Positions 42,862 to 53,301 of a DNA stretch of 57,289 nt are shown here, one piece after another (the first letter of the stretch is position 1; each line of letters opens with the position of its first letter). Made by a program: the position numbers and the translations under genes. Location: NCBI GenBank assembly GCA_903921325.1, contig CAIXPL010000002.1:1-57289 (forward strand), in the 5' to 3' direction. The DNA is from an uncultured Pseudomonadota bacterium. Its GTDB lineage: Bacteria; Pseudomonadota; Gammaproteobacteria; Burkholderiales; SG8-39. The notes beneath the pieces were generated by a model. That model had not been told where the DNA came from, made no database searches, and was given only the letters and a program-made list of their open reading frames with translations.

Positions 42862-45065
42862 CTGCGCCACTTGGTGCGGGTGGTTCCGTGACGATGGGTG
42901 AGACTCTCTTGCGAGTGGACGATTTGTCGGTCGCATTGAGCACGGGCGGGTCGATGAACGTGCCCGTCATCGATGCGGTGAGTTTTGAACTACGCCGGGG
43001 CGAGACACTTGCCCTGGTCGGAGAATCCGGTTGCGGCAAAAGCATGACTGCGCTCGCCTTGATGCGCCTGTTGCCTGAGTCAGCGCATGTGACTGGCGGT
43101 GCGGTGGTGCTCAGGGCCGAATCGGGTGCCGGTGGGCTGCCACCCGCGAGTGTGGCGGACGCCATGGCCTGCGCAGCACCCGCTGCGTTGCTCTCGGCTT
43201 CGAGCGCGGCGGATATCGATTTGTTTGGACTGACCGAAGCGCAGATGCGCTCGGTCCGCGGGCATCGGATCGCCATGATTTTTCAGGAGCCCGCTACCAG
43301 TCTCAATCCGGTGCTCACGCTGGGCGAACAAATCGGCGAGGTATTACGTCGCTCAGGCAGACAGGATCGTGCGCAGGAGCGCGAGCGCGTGATCGAACTG
43401 CTCAAGGCAGTCGGCATCGCGACGCCGCAGCGACGCATCGATGAATATCCATTTCAGTTCTCCGGTGGCATGCGCCAGCGCGCCATGATCGCGATGGCTC
43501 TGGCCCTTGAGCCCGACATCCTGATCGCCGATGAGCCCACCACCGCGCTGGATGTCACCATTCAGGCGCAGGTGCTTGAATTGCTTGCCGAGCTGCAGCA
43601 GCGACGCGGCACCGCCATTGTGTTGATCACCCACGATCTGGGTGTGGTCGCGCAAATGGCAGACCGGGTCGCGGTGATGTACGCCAGTCAACTGGTTGAG
43701 GTGGCCGATTGCAAGTCATTTTTCGCAGCGCCCCGCCATCCCTATTCGCGCAAGCTGATCGAGGCGGTGCCCGACCTGAGCCGCCGCGCGGGCGGGCTGG
43801 CGGTCATCCCGGGGCAGGTGCCGGTGCTTGGAACCACCTGGCAGGGATGTCGGTTTGCCGAACGCTGTGATCAGCAGCAGGCGCGCTGCCTGAGCGCGCC
43901 ACCGGTACTGTCACCACACCAGACCGCCTATCGATCATTCAGCGAAGCGCAGACCGCCGCAGCAAAGGTACGATGCTTTTATCCGCTAGATACTGAAAGT
44001 GCCGGCGTTGATGCACTCGGTACCGATCCAATGGTTGCGACGACAGGTCCGCAAACCGCGGCGGCGCTCACCGAACCGATTCGTGCATCCGCTGCGCCAC
44101 TCCTGGAATTGCTCGACTTGAAGGTGCATTTTCCGATCCGTCGCGGCCTGTGGCGGCGAACCGTCGGCCATGTTCGTGCCGTTGACGGGGTGTCGCTCGC
44201 AATCGAGCGTGGCCAGACGCTTGCCCTGGTGGGGGAATCGGGCTGTGGCAAGACAACGGTAGGCAAGGCCATACTGGGGCTCGTGGATGCGAGCGCCGGG
44301 CGGGTGCGCTTCGATGGGACTGAGCCGGCGCAGTTTGACCGTCAATCGCTGCGACGCTATCGGCGCCGCGTGCAAATCGTTTTTCAGGACCCGTTCGGAT
44401 CACTCGATCCACGCATGCAGGTGAGTGAAATTCTCAAGGAAGGTCTGCGTGCCCAATCGCTTGGCACCGATGAGGCAGCACGCGATCGCCGCGCCGCCCA
44501 GGTGCTCGATCTGGTCGGGTTGCCGCGCAGCGCGATGACTCGCTATCCGCATGAATTCTCTGGCGGTCAGCGCCAGCGCCTCGCCATCGCACGCGCGCTG
44601 GCCGTCGAGCCCTCGCTCATCGTGTGTGATGAGCCGACCAGTGCACTCGATGTGTCGGTGCAGGCGCAGATTCTGAATCTGCTGCGGCAGTTGCAATATG
44701 AGCTGGGGGTGTCGTTTCTATTCATTACGCACAACCTTGCTGCGGTCGAATTCATTGCCGACCGGGTGGCCGTGATGTATCTCGGGCGCATCGTTGAACA
44801 GGGCGCGGTCGATCGGGTACTTACCCAACCGGCGCATCCGTACACACGCGCGTTGCTCTCGGCGGTGCCTTCGATCCATCGTCCGGCGGATCGGATTCGG
44901 CTTCAGGGCGAAATGCCCTCGCCCAGTCAGCCACCGTCTGGCTGTCACTTCCATCCGCGCTGTGCCCAGGCCGAACCACGTTGTCAGCGCCAAGTGCCGG
45001 CGGTGATCAATCTGGCGGACGACCACCAGGCCGCCTGCTTATTGCTCGATCCGGTTCAACGGTAA
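42858..45065 (+). CDS. Fused double ABC ATPase of the peptide importer (OppD-OppF type)
   Basis: A 735-residue protein with two complete ATPase domains in tandem. The first has [25 protein letters not shown] and [12 protein letters not shown]. The second has [26 protein letters not shown] and [12 protein letters not shown]. Each domain is followed by the oligopeptide-importer C-terminal extension with Cys residues (CRFAERC; CHFHPRC), which can carry an iron-sulfur cluster in OppD-type ATPases. The fusion resembles YejF/GsiA. ATG 42858 overlaps the permease stop. It completes the four-gene importer. Confidence 0.92.
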   Translation: MTAPLGAGGSVTMGETLLRVDDLSVALSTGGSMNVPVIDAVSFELRRGETLALVGESGCGKSMTALALMRLLPESAHVTGGAVVLRAESGAGGLPPASVADAMACAAPAALLSASSAADIDLFGLTEAQMRSVRGHRIAMIFQEPATSLNPVLTLGEQIGEVLRRSGRQDRAQERERVIELLKAVGIATPQRRIDEYPFQFSGGMRQRAMIAMALALEPDILIADEPTTALDVTIQAQVLELLAELQQRRGTAIVLITHDLGVVAQMADRVAVMYASQLVEVADCKSFFAAPRHPYSRKLIEAVPDLSRRAGGLAVIPGQVPVLGTTWQGCRFAERCDQQQARCLSAPPVLSPHQTAYRSFSEAQTAAAKVRCFYPLDTESAGVDALGTDPMVATTGPQTAAALTEPIRASAAPLLELLDLKVHFPIRRGLWRRTVGHVRAVDGVSLAIERGQTLALVGESGCGKTTVGKAILGLVDASAGRVRFDGTEPAQFDRQSLRRYRRRVQIVFQDPFGSLDPRMQVSEILKEGLRAQSLGTDEAARDRRAAQVLDLVGLPRSAMTRYPHEFSGGQRQRLAIARALAVEPSLIVCDEPTSALDVSVQAQILNLLRQLQYELGVSFLFITHNLAAVEFIADRVAVMYLGRIVEQGAVDRVLTQPAHPYTRALLSAVPSIHRPADRIRLQGEMPSPSQPPSGCHFHPRCAQAEPRCQRQVPAVINLADDHQAACLLLDPVQR

Positions 45066-45191
45066 TGTGCAGGTGTTGTCCGCAGGCCAGTCGCCGCGGT
45101 TAAACCGTGATTTGGCAGTGTTGCTCGCGCAGCCAGTGGGCTCTGGTCAACCGTGATTCGTACGCATCGGCTACCGATCAGCTGTCCTGAT

Positions 45192-46796
45192 CTAACCCTG
45201 ACTGCCGTGTGTTCCCGGGACGGCTGGTGGCTTGACAGGCTTGGCAGGCTTGGCCACTACCGGCTTCGGCCCAGGGGCGGTTGACTTCGTGACTGTCTGA
45301 GGGACGGGGGCATGGGCGCTGCGCTCAGGCAGCGGCGCACTGGGGGCGCGCTTTACCGTGGCCTGCACCGTGCGCGCAGAGCCAACCCGCTGGCTTTGCT
45401 TCGCCGGGGCGCCGGCAGTCAGCTCGGCCGGCGCAATGGCCGTGTGTGCCGATGTCACCGCAGCGACCTGAGTCGGTGCGCCCGAGCCACGATAGGCGAT
45501 GTAGCTGTGACCAGCGGTGATTTTCGCGTTGCGATTCCAGCGTTGCAGATCAGCCGCGTGAACCCCCAGCCGGGCGGCCATCGAGGCCCAGGTGTCGCCC
45601 TGCTTGGCCACCGTGCTGATCTGGACGACCTCCGGTTCGGCCGAAATCGTCGCGGCAGCCTTGAACAACCCTTCGGGAATGCGGGCATTGCGATCGCGTG
45701 GCACCAGCAGCTCGACGTTGCTGCGCAATTGGCCACTACCCTGGATGCCATTGACCGCGCGCAGCACCGCCACCGTGGTATTGAAGCGACTCGCGATGGC
45801 ATCGAGTTTCTCGCCCTGGCGCGCGGAATATTTGTCCCACGCGCTGAGCGGCTGGTAATAGTTGGCCACATTGTCCAGAAACCGCTCCAGCTTGTCCGCG
45901 GGAATCACCAGCGGCACATCAGATACCGCGCTCACCATCGGCCGATTGTTTGCCGGATTCAATGCAATCAGTTCCGGCAAGGGCATCTCAGCCAGTTGCG
46001 CGGCGATATCCAGATCGATGTCGCTATTCAATTGCACCGTGGCGAAGTAGGGCGCATTCGGAATCGGATCGATATCGATGCCAAAGGCGGTCGGATTGAG
46101 CACGATGTTCTTGAGTGCCTGCAGTTTCGGCACGTACCAGCGGGTTTCATTGGGCATCTGCAGGCTGTTGAAATCAATGGGCTGGCCGGCCGCACGATTG
46201 CGTTCGATTGCCCGCGCGACCGCGTTCTCCCCCCAGTTGTAGGAGGCAAGTGCGAGGTGCCAGTCACCGTTCATCTCGTAGATGTTTTGCAGGTAATCGA
46301 GCGCCGCCGAGGTGGAGGCGACAATGTCGCGCCGACCGTCATGCCACCAGTCCTGATCGAGCCGGAAGGTACGTCCGGTTGAGGGAATGAACTGCCACAG
46401 ACCGGAGGCTTTCGCTGACGAGTAGGCCATCGGGTTGAACGCGCTTTCCACCATCGGCAGGAGCGCGAGTTCGGTGGGCATGCCGCGGCGCTCAAGCTCC
46501 TCCACAATGTGAAACAGGTAGCGGCGGCTGCGCTCGAACATGATGCGCAGTTGCGCGGGCCGGGCGGCGTACCAGGCCTGGCGATCGAGCACCAGGGGCG
46601 AATGCAGATCGGGCATGGCAAACCCGGCGCGCACCCGGTCCCACAGATCGGTCGGGGTCTGGGTGAGATCGACCGCCTCGGCTGCGCGAATGATGGCCTG
46701 GGTGCTTGAATCGGTGTTTGGACTCTGCGCCCGGCCTGTACCCGGCGCGAGGCTGGCCAGTAGCACGATCAGGACGGCCAACCCTCGAATCATCAT
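45192..46796 (-). CDS. mltD: Membrane-bound lytic murein transglycosylase D
   Basis: A 534-residue periplasmic enzyme that cleaves peptidoglycan glycan strands. A signal segment (GLAVLIVLLASLAPG) precedes the SLT domain, with catalytic Glu117 in PMVESAFNP and the following SSAKASGLWQFIPSTGR. Two LysM repeats follow (YSARQGEKLDAIASRFNTT; KQGDTWASMAARLGVHAAD). The last 90 residues are a Pro/Ala/Lys-rich tail. No lipobox Cys is obvious, so anchoring may be lost. Start MMIRG at 46796 gives a normal signal peptide; an ATG at 46823 is an alternative. It is divergent from the methyltransferase-rnhA-dnaQ block. Confidence 0.9.
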   Translation of the reverse strand: MMIRGLAVLIVLLASLAPGTGRAQSPNTDSSTQAIIRAAEAVDLTQTPTDLWDRVRAGFAMPDLHSPLVLDRQAWYAARPAQLRIMFERSRRYLFHIVEELERRGMPTELALLPMVESAFNPMAYSSAKASGLWQFIPSTGRTFRLDQDWWHDGRRDIVASTSAALDYLQNIYEMNGDWHLALASYNWGENAVARAIERNRAAGQPIDFNSLQMPNETRWYVPKLQALKNIVLNPTAFGIDIDPIPNAPYFATVQLNSDIDLDIAAQLAEMPLPELIALNPANNRPMVSAVSDVPLVIPADKLERFLDNVANYYQPLSAWDKYSARQGEKLDAIASRFNTTVAVLRAVNGIQGSGQLRSNVELLVPRDRNARIPEGLFKAAATISAEPEVVQISTVAKQGDTWASMAARLGVHAADLQRWNRNAKITAGHSYIAYRGSGAPTQVAAVTSAHTAIAPAELTAGAPAKQSQRVGSARTVQATVKRAPSAPLPERSAHAPVPQTVTKSTAPGPKPVVAKPAKPVKPPAVPGTHGSQG

Positions 46797-46958
46797 TGGT
46801 GGATTGTCCCGGTAGTCAGGCATGGCAGCATCAGGTAAAACCCGGTCATTGTAGAGAGTGGGCAGTGGCCGGGCAAGCGCGCCGGGTTACACTTGTAACC
46901 AGCGAAGTAACCAGCGAACCAATCCCGCTGCGGCCCGCCGCACGCCCGAACCACGACC

Positions 46959-47741
46959 ATGACTCTGCCGATACTGGAACCCTTGCAAAAGTCCACGCTG
47001 GCCGATTGGCTGGCAACCGATACCGGGCGCTACTTGCTTGAATGGGAAAAGGGCCAGGTCGATCAGGCGGTGGAGGACGTATTTGGCTTCAACGCGCTGC
47101 AGATCGGTCTGCCCGGGGTGGATTTCCTGGCTGCCAACCGGATGCCGCTGCGGTTCTACGCGGGGCCGGAATCCGGTGGCAGCCTGATTGCTGATCCGAC
47201 CCGGTTACCGGTGGCGACACACAGCCTCGATCTTCTCGTGCTGCCGCATGTGCTTGAATTCTGCTCCGATCCGCATCAGGTACTGCGTGAAGCCGAGCGG
47301 GTGCTGATGCCCGAAGGGCAAATTGTGATCTGCGGATTCAATCCGTTCTCCCTTTGGGGGCTCAAAAGCCTGCTCTATCAGCGCCGGCCCGGCTATCCCT
47401 GGCGCGGCGAATTCGTCGCGCTCAGTCGCCTGCGCGACTGGCTCAAGTTGCTGGGTTTCGAGCTGAACGGGGGCAAATTTGGTTGCTACGCGCCAGCGTT
47501 TCAAAGTGCGGCCTGGTTGCAGCGGTTCAGTTTCATGGAAGCCGCTGGTGATCGCTGGTGGCCCATTGCCGGGGCGGTCTATGTGGTGCGCGCAGTGAAG
47601 CGGGTGCCCGGCATGCGCCGTGTGACACCCGCATGGCGGCGCGAGCGGCGCAAGGTGCACGCGGTCGCGAGCGTCGCAAGGCGGGCGCAATTACACCTGG
47701 TGAACGCGACGGCTGAGCCGGACAAGGCCGATGAGCGCTGA
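46959..47741 (+). CDS. Class I SAM-dependent methyltransferase
   Basis: A 260-residue methyltransferase. The recognisable part is [20 protein letters not shown] followed by [25 protein letters not shown], the middle and post-II motifs of methyltransferase_11-type enzymes; the glycine-rich first motif is weak. This gene precedes rnhA and dnaQ in many beta- and gammaproteobacteria, where its substrate is still unknown. It overlaps rnhA by 11 bp. Often gloB lies between it and mltD; gloB is absent here. Confidence 0.82.
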   Translation: MTLPILEPLQKSTLADWLATDTGRYLLEWEKGQVDQAVEDVFGFNALQIGLPGVDFLAANRMPLRFYAGPESGGSLIADPTRLPVATHSLDLLVLPHVLEFCSDPHQVLREAERVLMPEGQIVICGFNPFSLWGLKSLLYQRRPGYPWRGEFVALSRLRDWLKLLGFELNGGKFGCYAPAFQSAAWLQRFSFMEAAGDRWWPIAGAVYVVRAVKRVPGMRRVTPAWRRERRKVHAVASVARRAQLHLVNATAEPDKADER

Positions 47742-48360
47742 GACGCGCGCCGCTGGCGCGTCCGTGCAGGCCGCTGGTGCATCGCTCATTCGCATCTACA
47801 CCGATGGCGCCTGCAAGGGCAATCCGGGGAAGGGCGGCTGGGGCGCTTATCTGGTGCACCAGCAGCACGAGCGGGCCTTGCACGGCGGTGAACCGCTCAC
47901 CACCAATAACCGCATGGAACTGATGGCGGTGATTCAGGGATTGCGGGCATTGAATCGTGCCTCACGGGTGGAGATTCACACCGATTCGTCCTATGTCCAA
48001 CAGGGCATGAGCCAGTGGATCCACAAATGGAAGCGCCAGGGATGGCTCACCGCTGATCGTAAACCGGTCAAGAATGTCGACCTCTGGCGCGAGCTTGATC
48101 GCCTCGCCGGCGCGCATCAGGTGAGTTGGCATTGGGTCAAAGGCCACGCCGGGCATCCGGGCAATGAACGTGCCGATCAGCTTGCCAACCTCGGTGTGAT
48201 CGACCAGCAGGGCAGCAACGCGGCGGCCGCGGCCGCGGTGATCGGGGCAGGAGGGGGAGCCGGCGGTGCACGCTCGCCAGAGGTGGCTGGGGGGAGCGGG
48301 AACGCACAGGCAGCGCAGGTGGCAGGAAGAACCGACGGCGCCGAGCCGGGGGCATTTTGA
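47731..48360 (+). CDS. rnhA: Ribonuclease HI
   Basis: A 209-residue enzyme that degrades RNA in RNA-DNA hybrids. The catalytic acids are in [12 protein letters not shown] (Asp25), NNRMELMAV and IHTDSSYV, with the His loop in [18 protein letters not shown]. The catalytic domain ends near residue 155; a low-complexity Ala/Gly-rich tail of about 50 residues follows and is unusual for the family. The end overlaps the TTG start of dnaQ. Co-location with dnaQ is conserved in proteobacteria. Confidence 0.94.
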   Translation: MSAETRAAGASVQAAGASLIRIYTDGACKGNPGKGGWGAYLVHQQHERALHGGEPLTTNNRMELMAVIQGLRALNRASRVEIHTDSSYVQQGMSQWIHKWKRQGWLTADRKPVKNVDLWRELDRLAGAHQVSWHWVKGHAGHPGNERADQLANLGVIDQQGSNAAAAAAVIGAGGGAGGARSPEVAGGSGNAQAAQVAGRTDGAEPGAF

Positions 48361-49094
48361 GCAGCGTCAATCGACAGGTCATTCTGGATACCGAGACCAC
48401 CGGCCTCAATGCGCGCACCGGTGACCGGATCATCGAAATTGGCTGTGTCGAACTGATCAACCGGCAACTGACCGGGCAGAGTTTTCACCGCTACGTCAAT
48501 CCGCAGCGCGCGGTCGAGGCTGGCGCACTGAAAGTCCATGGCATTACCGATGAATTCCTGGCCGACAAACCCCTGTTTGTGGCCATCGCCGATGAATTTC
48601 TGGACTACATCCGTGGTGCCGAACTGGTGATCCACAACGCGGCCTTCGATGTCGAATTCCTCGATGAAGAACTGCGCCGGCTGAACCGCGGGCTATTGAA
48701 CGATTATGTCGGTTCGGTGCATGACACGCTGCGCCAGGCGCGCGAGCTGCACCCGGGGCGCAAGAATTCGCTCGATGCCTTGTGCGAGCGTTACCAGATT
48801 GACAATCGCCAGCGTACGCTGCACGGCGCTCTGCTCGATGCGACCCTGCTCGCCGAGGTTTACCTGTCGATGACCCGCGGCCAGGATTCGCTTGCCATCG
48901 AGCTCGAGCGCTCCGACCGGGGCGGGCCTGCGCGCGGGCCGGTGAGTTCGCGCGGGCCTTTGCGCATCATCAATCCGACTGAGCAGGAATTGACCGATCA
49001 TCACGCGGTGCTCGCCAGTATCGCCAAAGAAAGCGCTAACCGCTGTGTCTGGATCGCACCTGCGGCTGAGACTGCGCGCGACGGCGCGGACTAG
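48357..49094 (+). CDS. dnaQ: DNA polymerase III epsilon subunit (proofreading exonuclease)
   Basis: A 245-residue DEDDh exonuclease. Asp11 and Glu13 are in [10 protein letters not shown], the second Asp is in [14 protein letters not shown], and the His and last Asp in [15 protein letters not shown]. The C-terminal part that binds the polymerase alpha subunit is present. Translation appears to begin at a TTG overlapping the rnhA stop. The enzyme removes misincorporated bases during replication. The gene is full length. Confidence 0.94.
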   Translation: MSSVNRQVILDTETTGLNARTGDRIIEIGCVELINRQLTGQSFHRYVNPQRAVEAGALKVHGITDEFLADKPLFVAIADEFLDYIRGAELVIHNAAFDVEFLDEELRRLNRGLLNDYVGSVHDTLRQARELHPGRKNSLDALCERYQIDNRQRTLHGALLDATLLAEVYLSMTRGQDSLAIELERSDRGGPARGPVSSRGPLRIINPTEQELTDHHAVLASIAKESANRCVWIAPAAETARDGAD

Positions 49095-49267
49095 CTATAC
49101 TTGCGCGAACGGCGCCAGGGCACGGCGCGCCGATGCCCTGGGGCGCTGGGGCGTTGGGGGCGGCGCACGTGAGTGCTTGCCAAAGCGCTGGGTGATTTTG
49201 CCGGCGAAGGGCAGCGGATCGTTCGCCTGACGAGGCCAACGAGCGCGGGGACAGAGGGGACAAAGTG

Positions 49268-50914
49268 ATGGCAGTGAACCGTCCGTGTGAAGTGGATCTC
49301 GAGCGCAATGCGGCCAATCATGCGCCGCTCTCGCCGCTGGGGTTCATCGAGCGTGCGGCGGCCGTGCATCCGCAACGGCTCGCTGTGGTCCATGGCGACC
49401 GGCGATTCACCTGGGCACAAACCTATGAGCGGTCGCGACGATTGGCCAGTGCGCTCACGCGTGCCGGAATTGAACGCGGCCAGACTGTGGCGGCCATGTT
49501 GGCGAACACGCCCGAGATGGTCGAAGCGCATTTCGGAGTGCCGATGGCCGGGGCGGTGCTGAACGCCCTCAATACCCGGCTCGATGCGTCGGCCATCGCT
49601 TTCATGCTGCGGCACGGCGAGGCGCGCGCCATTCTGGTCGATCGCGAATTCTCACCCACCATCGCCGCGGCGCTGCGCGAACTCGACCAGACACTGGTGG
49701 TGATCGACATTGACGACCCCGACTATAGCGGCGCCGGGGCGCGGATCGGCTCGATGGACTATGAATCGTTTCTGGCTGGCGGTGACCCGGGCTATGCCTG
49801 GCAGCCTCCGGCAGACGAATGGGAAGCGATCGCGCTCAATTACACCTCGGGCACCACCGGTAATCCCAAAGGGGTGGTGTACCACCACCGCGGCGCCTAT
49901 CTGAACGCGATCGGCAATTTGCTCACCTGGGCCATGCCGCATCACAGCGTGTATCTGTGGACGCTGCCGATGTTTCATTGCAACGGCTGGTGTTTTCCCT
50001 GGGGTATCACGGCCAATGCGGGCACCCACGTGTGCCTGCGCAGAGTCGACGCCGAAGTGATCTTCAGGCTGATACGTGAGCATCGGGTCACGCACTTTTG
50101 CGGCGCACCGATCGTGCACACCACGCTGATCAACGCCCCCGATGCCTTTCGTGCGGGCATCACGCATCGGGTCAGTGCGATGGTGGCGGGTGCGGCGCCG
50201 CCAGCAGCCATGATCGAGGGCATGGAGCGTATCGGTTTCGATCTGACCCATGTGTATGGTCTGACCGAAGTGTACGGGCCGGCAGCGGTCTGTGAGCGCC
50301 AGGCAGACTGGGCAGAGCTGGACGTGCAGAGCCGCGCAAACAAGAACAGCCGGCAGGGCGTGCGCTACCTGTTACAGGAAGGGCTCACCGTGATGAATCC
50401 GGACACCATGACACCGGTGCCCGCCGATGGTGAGACCATGGGCGAGATCATGTTCCGCGGCAACATCACGATGAAAGGGTACTTGAAGAACCCTCAGGCC
50501 ACTCAGGAGGCCTTTGCCGGTGGCTGGTTCCGCTCCGGCGATCTGGCCGTAATGCATCCCGACGGGTACGTGAAAATCAAGGATCGTTCCAAGGACATCA
50601 TCATTTCCGGGGGCGAGAACATCTCCTCGATTGAGTTGGAAGACGTCATCACGCGTCACCCGGCGGTGCTGCTCGCGGCAGTGGTTGCACAACCCGATGC
50701 CAAATGGGGCGAGACACCGTGTGCCTTTGTCGAATTGAAGGCTTCGGCCAGCGTGACCGAACAGGCCCTGATCGACTATTGCCGTGAATCACTCGCGCGT
50801 TTCAAAGTGCCGCGCAAAGTAGTGTTCTGCACGCTGCCGAAGACTTCAACCGGCAAGATCCAGAAATTCGTTCTTCGTGAGCAGGCCCGCTCGGCCTCTG
50901 CGATCGACACCTGA
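49268..50914 (+). CDS. AMP-forming acyl-CoA ligase
   Basis: A 548-residue adenylate-forming enzyme that activates a carboxylic acid with ATP and CoA. The AMP-binding motif is NYTSGTTGNPKGVVYHH, followed by VYGLTEVYGPA and the hinge motif RSGDLAVMHPDGYVKIKDRSK, split here for length, and the catalytic lysine in TSTGKIQKF. The central MFHCNGWCFPWG is typical of the medium-chain/DmdB-like acyl-CoA ligases of proteobacteria. ATG 49268 follows GAGGGGAC; GTG 49265 is less likely. An enoyl-CoA hydratase gene follows 16 bp downstream and a Liv importer next. The acid is not identified. Confidence 0.9.
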   Translation: MAVNRPCEVDLERNAANHAPLSPLGFIERAAAVHPQRLAVVHGDRRFTWAQTYERSRRLASALTRAGIERGQTVAAMLANTPEMVEAHFGVPMAGAVLNALNTRLDASAIAFMLRHGEARAILVDREFSPTIAAALRELDQTLVVIDIDDPDYSGAGARIGSMDYESFLAGGDPGYAWQPPADEWEAIALNYTSGTTGNPKGVVYHHRGAYLNAIGNLLTWAMPHHSVYLWTLPMFHCNGWCFPWGITANAGTHVCLRRVDAEVIFRLIREHRVTHFCGAPIVHTTLINAPDAFRAGITHRVSAMVAGAAPPAAMIEGMERIGFDLTHVYGLTEVYGPAAVCERQADWAELDVQSRANKNSRQGVRYLLQEGLTVMNPDTMTPVPADGETMGEIMFRGNITMKGYLKNPQATQEAFAGGWFRSGDLAVMHPDGYVKIKDRSKDIIISGGENISSIELEDVITRHPAVLLAAVVAQPDAKWGETPCAFVELKASASVTEQALIDYCRESLARFKVPRKVVFCTLPKTSTGKIQKFVLREQARSASAIDT

Positions 50915-50930
50915 GCGAGCTCGAGTCACC

Positions 50931-51740
50931 ATGTCTGCAAACCCCATGCCACAGGATGACACCGCGCCGCTGGTGCTGCGTCACGACGATGATGGCGTGA
51001 CCACACTCACCTTGAATCGCGGATCGCGCGCCAATGCCTTGTCGCGTTCCATGGTCAATGCGATGGCGCAGATGATCAATGCGATCGCTGCAGACGCAAG
51101 CGTGCGGGTGGTGGTGCTGGCGGCCAGTGGCCGCGCATTTTGTGCGGGTCACGATATGCGCGAGCTGCGTGAGCATCGCGATGACAGCGACTGGCTGCAG
51201 GCGCTCTTCGATGAGTGCAGCCAGATGATGCAAGGGCTCACCCGGATGCCGCAACCGGTGATCGCACGGGTGCACGGGATTGCCACTGCCGCAGGCTGTC
51301 AGCTGGTGTCCATGTGCGATCTGGCGGTTGCCGCGACTGAGGCGCGCTTTGCACTGCCGGGGGTCAATGTGGGCATTTTCTGCACCACGCCAGCCGTTGG
51401 GGTGGCGCGTTCCATCCTGCGCAAACCGACCCTCGAGATGTTGTTGACTGGCGAGCCAATTGACGCGGCCAGTGCGCGTGAGCGGGGGCTCATCAACCGG
51501 GTGGTGAATGCAGCCGACCTTGATGGCGAAATCGAGCGCCTTGCGCGCCTGATTGCTGCACGCTCGGGCGCATTGATCGCCGCGGGCAAACGGGCGTTTT
51601 ACCGTCAGATCGAATTGTCGATGGCAGACGCCTACACCCTGGCAGGTGGCGAGATGGTGTCGGCACTGGAACTGGATGACGCAGCCGAAGGCATCGATGC
51701 GTTTTTGGGCAAGCGAGCACCGCAATGGATGCACCGATGA
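50931..51740 (+). CDS. Enoyl-CoA hydratase/isomerase-family protein
   Basis: A 269-residue crotonase-fold enzyme. The oxyanion-hole segment is AASGRAFCAGHDMREL, and the second is VHGIATAAGCQLVSMCDLAVA, where the usual catalytic Glu pair of true hydratases is not evident (ATAAGCQ in place of GGGCE-type). This suggests a hydratase-like isomerase, ligase or lyase. The start at 50931 removes a region overlapping the ligase gene. It probably acts on the CoA ester made by the ligase just upstream. Confidence 0.85.
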   Translation: MSANPMPQDDTAPLVLRHDDDGVTTLTLNRGSRANALSRSMVNAMAQMINAIAADASVRVVVLAASGRAFCAGHDMRELREHRDDSDWLQALFDECSQMMQGLTRMPQPVIARVHGIATAAGCQLVSMCDLAVAATEARFALPGVNVGIFCTTPAVGVARSILRKPTLEMLLTGEPIDAASARERGLINRVVNAADLDGEIERLARLIAARSGALIAAGKRAFYRQIELSMADAYTLAGGEMVSALELDDAAEGIDAFLGKRAPQWMHR

Positions 51741-51755
51741 TCAAGGCGCCAGGCA

Positions 51756-52529
51756 ATGAGTGAATTCATTCTCGAGACGCGCGGCCTCACCCGCGCCTTC
51801 AAGGGCTTTGTGGCGGTCAGCGGCGTCGACCTGCGCGTGCGCACCGGTCACATCCACGCGCTCATCGGACCGAATGGGGCGGGCAAGACCACGGTGTTCA
51901 ATCTGCTCACCAAGTTTCTCATTCCGACCGATGGTCAGATCCTGTTCGATGGCATCGACATCACGGCCGAGCACCCCGCGCAAGTGGCGCGGCGTGGTGT
52001 CGTGCGCTCGTTTCAAATCTCGGCCGTGTTTCCCCATTTGAGTGTGCGCGACAATGTGCGCATCGGGTTGCAGCGCAAGCTGGGCACCTCATTCCAATTC
52101 TGGCGCTCGGCCCGTTCGCTTGATCGCTTGAATGAGGAAGCCGATGGCTTGCTTGAGGCGGTCGGTTTGCGCGCACAGGCCGAGGAGCTGACCGTCAATC
52201 TGCCCTACGGCAGTAAACGCGCGCTCGAGCTTGCCACCACGCTCGCCCTCGATCCGCGGCTGATGCTGCTCGATGAGCCCACTCAGGGCATGGGGCGCGA
52301 GGATGTGTCACGGGTGACCGAGCTCATTCGCAAGGTGGCCGCCGACCGTACGGTGCTGATGGTGGAACACAATATGAATGTCGTGGCCGGGCTGTGTGAT
52401 GTGATCACCGTATTGCAGCGCGGACAGGTGCTGGCCGAGGGACCGTATGACCGGGTGGCGGCCGATCCGCGTGTGGTCGAGGCCTATATGGGAAGCAGCG
52501 ACGCCGTACTGGAGGGCCACCATGGCTGA
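51756..52529 (+). CDS. livG: Branched-chain-type ABC ATPase LivG
   Basis: A 257-residue ATPase of the hydrophobic-amino-acid/amide family. Walker A is GPNGAGKTT, the LivG-typical RSFQISAVFPHLSVRDNV follows, and the end has LMLLDEPTQGMG and LMVEHNMNVVAGL. In place of the LSGG signature a divergent NLPYGSKRALELA is seen, as in other LivG proteins. It overlaps livF by 8 bp. It energises import together with livF, livH and livM. Confidence 0.92.
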   Translation: MSEFILETRGLTRAFKGFVAVSGVDLRVRTGHIHALIGPNGAGKTTVFNLLTKFLIPTDGQILFDGIDITAEHPAQVARRGVVRSFQISAVFPHLSVRDNVRIGLQRKLGTSFQFWRSARSLDRLNEEADGLLEAVGLRAQAEELTVNLPYGSKRALELATTLALDPRLMLLDEPTQGMGREDVSRVTELIRKVAADRTVLMVEHNMNVVAGLCDVITVLQRGQVLAEGPYDRVAADPRVVEAYMGSSDAVLEGHHG

Positions 52530-53229
52530 TACACCGGCCCTTGAACTGCGTGGGCTGCAGGCCTGGTATGGCGAATCTCACGTGCTCCATGGGGTGGACC
52601 TGACTGTCCACAAGGGCGAAGTAGTCACCCTGCTTGGTCGCAACGGCGCTGGCCGTACCAGTACGCTGCGGGCTATTCTCGGATTGACCGGGGCTCGCGC
52701 GGGGTCGATCAAGGTCGACGGTGCCGAGGTAATCAATGCATCGACCCACCAGATTGCGCGTCTCGGCGTCGGCTATTGTCCGGAAGAGCGCGGGATTTTT
52801 GCCAGCCTTTCCTGCGAAGAAAACCTGATGCTGCCGCCGGAGGTGCGATCCGGCGGCATGACGGTCGAGGCGATCTACGCGATGTTTCCGAATCTGCGCG
52901 AGCGTCGCACGAGCCAGGGCACCCGCTTGTCGGGTGGTGAACAGCAGATGCTGGCGGTGGCGCGTATCCTGCGCACCGGCGCGAACCTGCTCTTGCTCGA
53001 TGAAATATCCGAAGGACTGGCGCCGGTGATCGTGCAGGCTCTGGCGAACATGATCCGGCAATTGAAGGCGCTTGGTTATACGGTGGTGATGGTGGAGCAG
53101 AATTTTCGTTTTGCCGCCCCGTTGGCCGATCGGCTGTTCGTCATGGAGCACGGGCGCGTCGTCGAACAGTTTGCCGCGGCCGAACTGGTTGCCAAAATGC
53201 CGCTGCTGCATGAGTATCTGGGCGTGTAG
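52522..53229 (+). CDS. livF: Branched-chain-type ABC ATPase LivF, Walker A Lys replaced by Arg
   Basis: A 235-residue second ATPase. It has the LivF pattern GVGYCPEERGIFASLSCEEN, TRLSGGEQQMLAVAR, LLLLDEISEGLAPVIV and MVEQNFRFAA. The Walker A reads GRNGAGRTST: the otherwise invariant lysine is Arg45. This substitution is seen in some other Liv-type ATPases and need not abolish transport, because the LivG partner keeps a normal site. The start at 52522 lies within the end of livG. Confidence 0.92.
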   Translation: MADTPALELRGLQAWYGESHVLHGVDLTVHKGEVVTLLGRNGAGRTSTLRAILGLTGARAGSIKVDGAEVINASTHQIARLGVGYCPEERGIFASLSCEENLMLPPEVRSGGMTVEAIYAMFPNLRERRTSQGTRLSGGEQQMLAVARILRTGANLLLLDEISEGLAPVIVQALANMIRQLKALGYTVVMVEQNFRFAAPLADRLFVMEHGRVVEQFAAAELVAKMPLLHEYLGV

Positions 53230-53301
53230 GATGCGGGTCAGCAGTGCAGCAGCGCCAAAGGCCGATTTATCTCAGTCATAACAGCAAGAGGGGAGACTCA
53301 A

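Noticed and set aside
49112-49146. GC-rich hairpin after dnaQ as a terminator
   Set aside because: CCAGGGCA pairs with TGCCCTGG, but there is no T-run on either strand, so a terminator is not supported.
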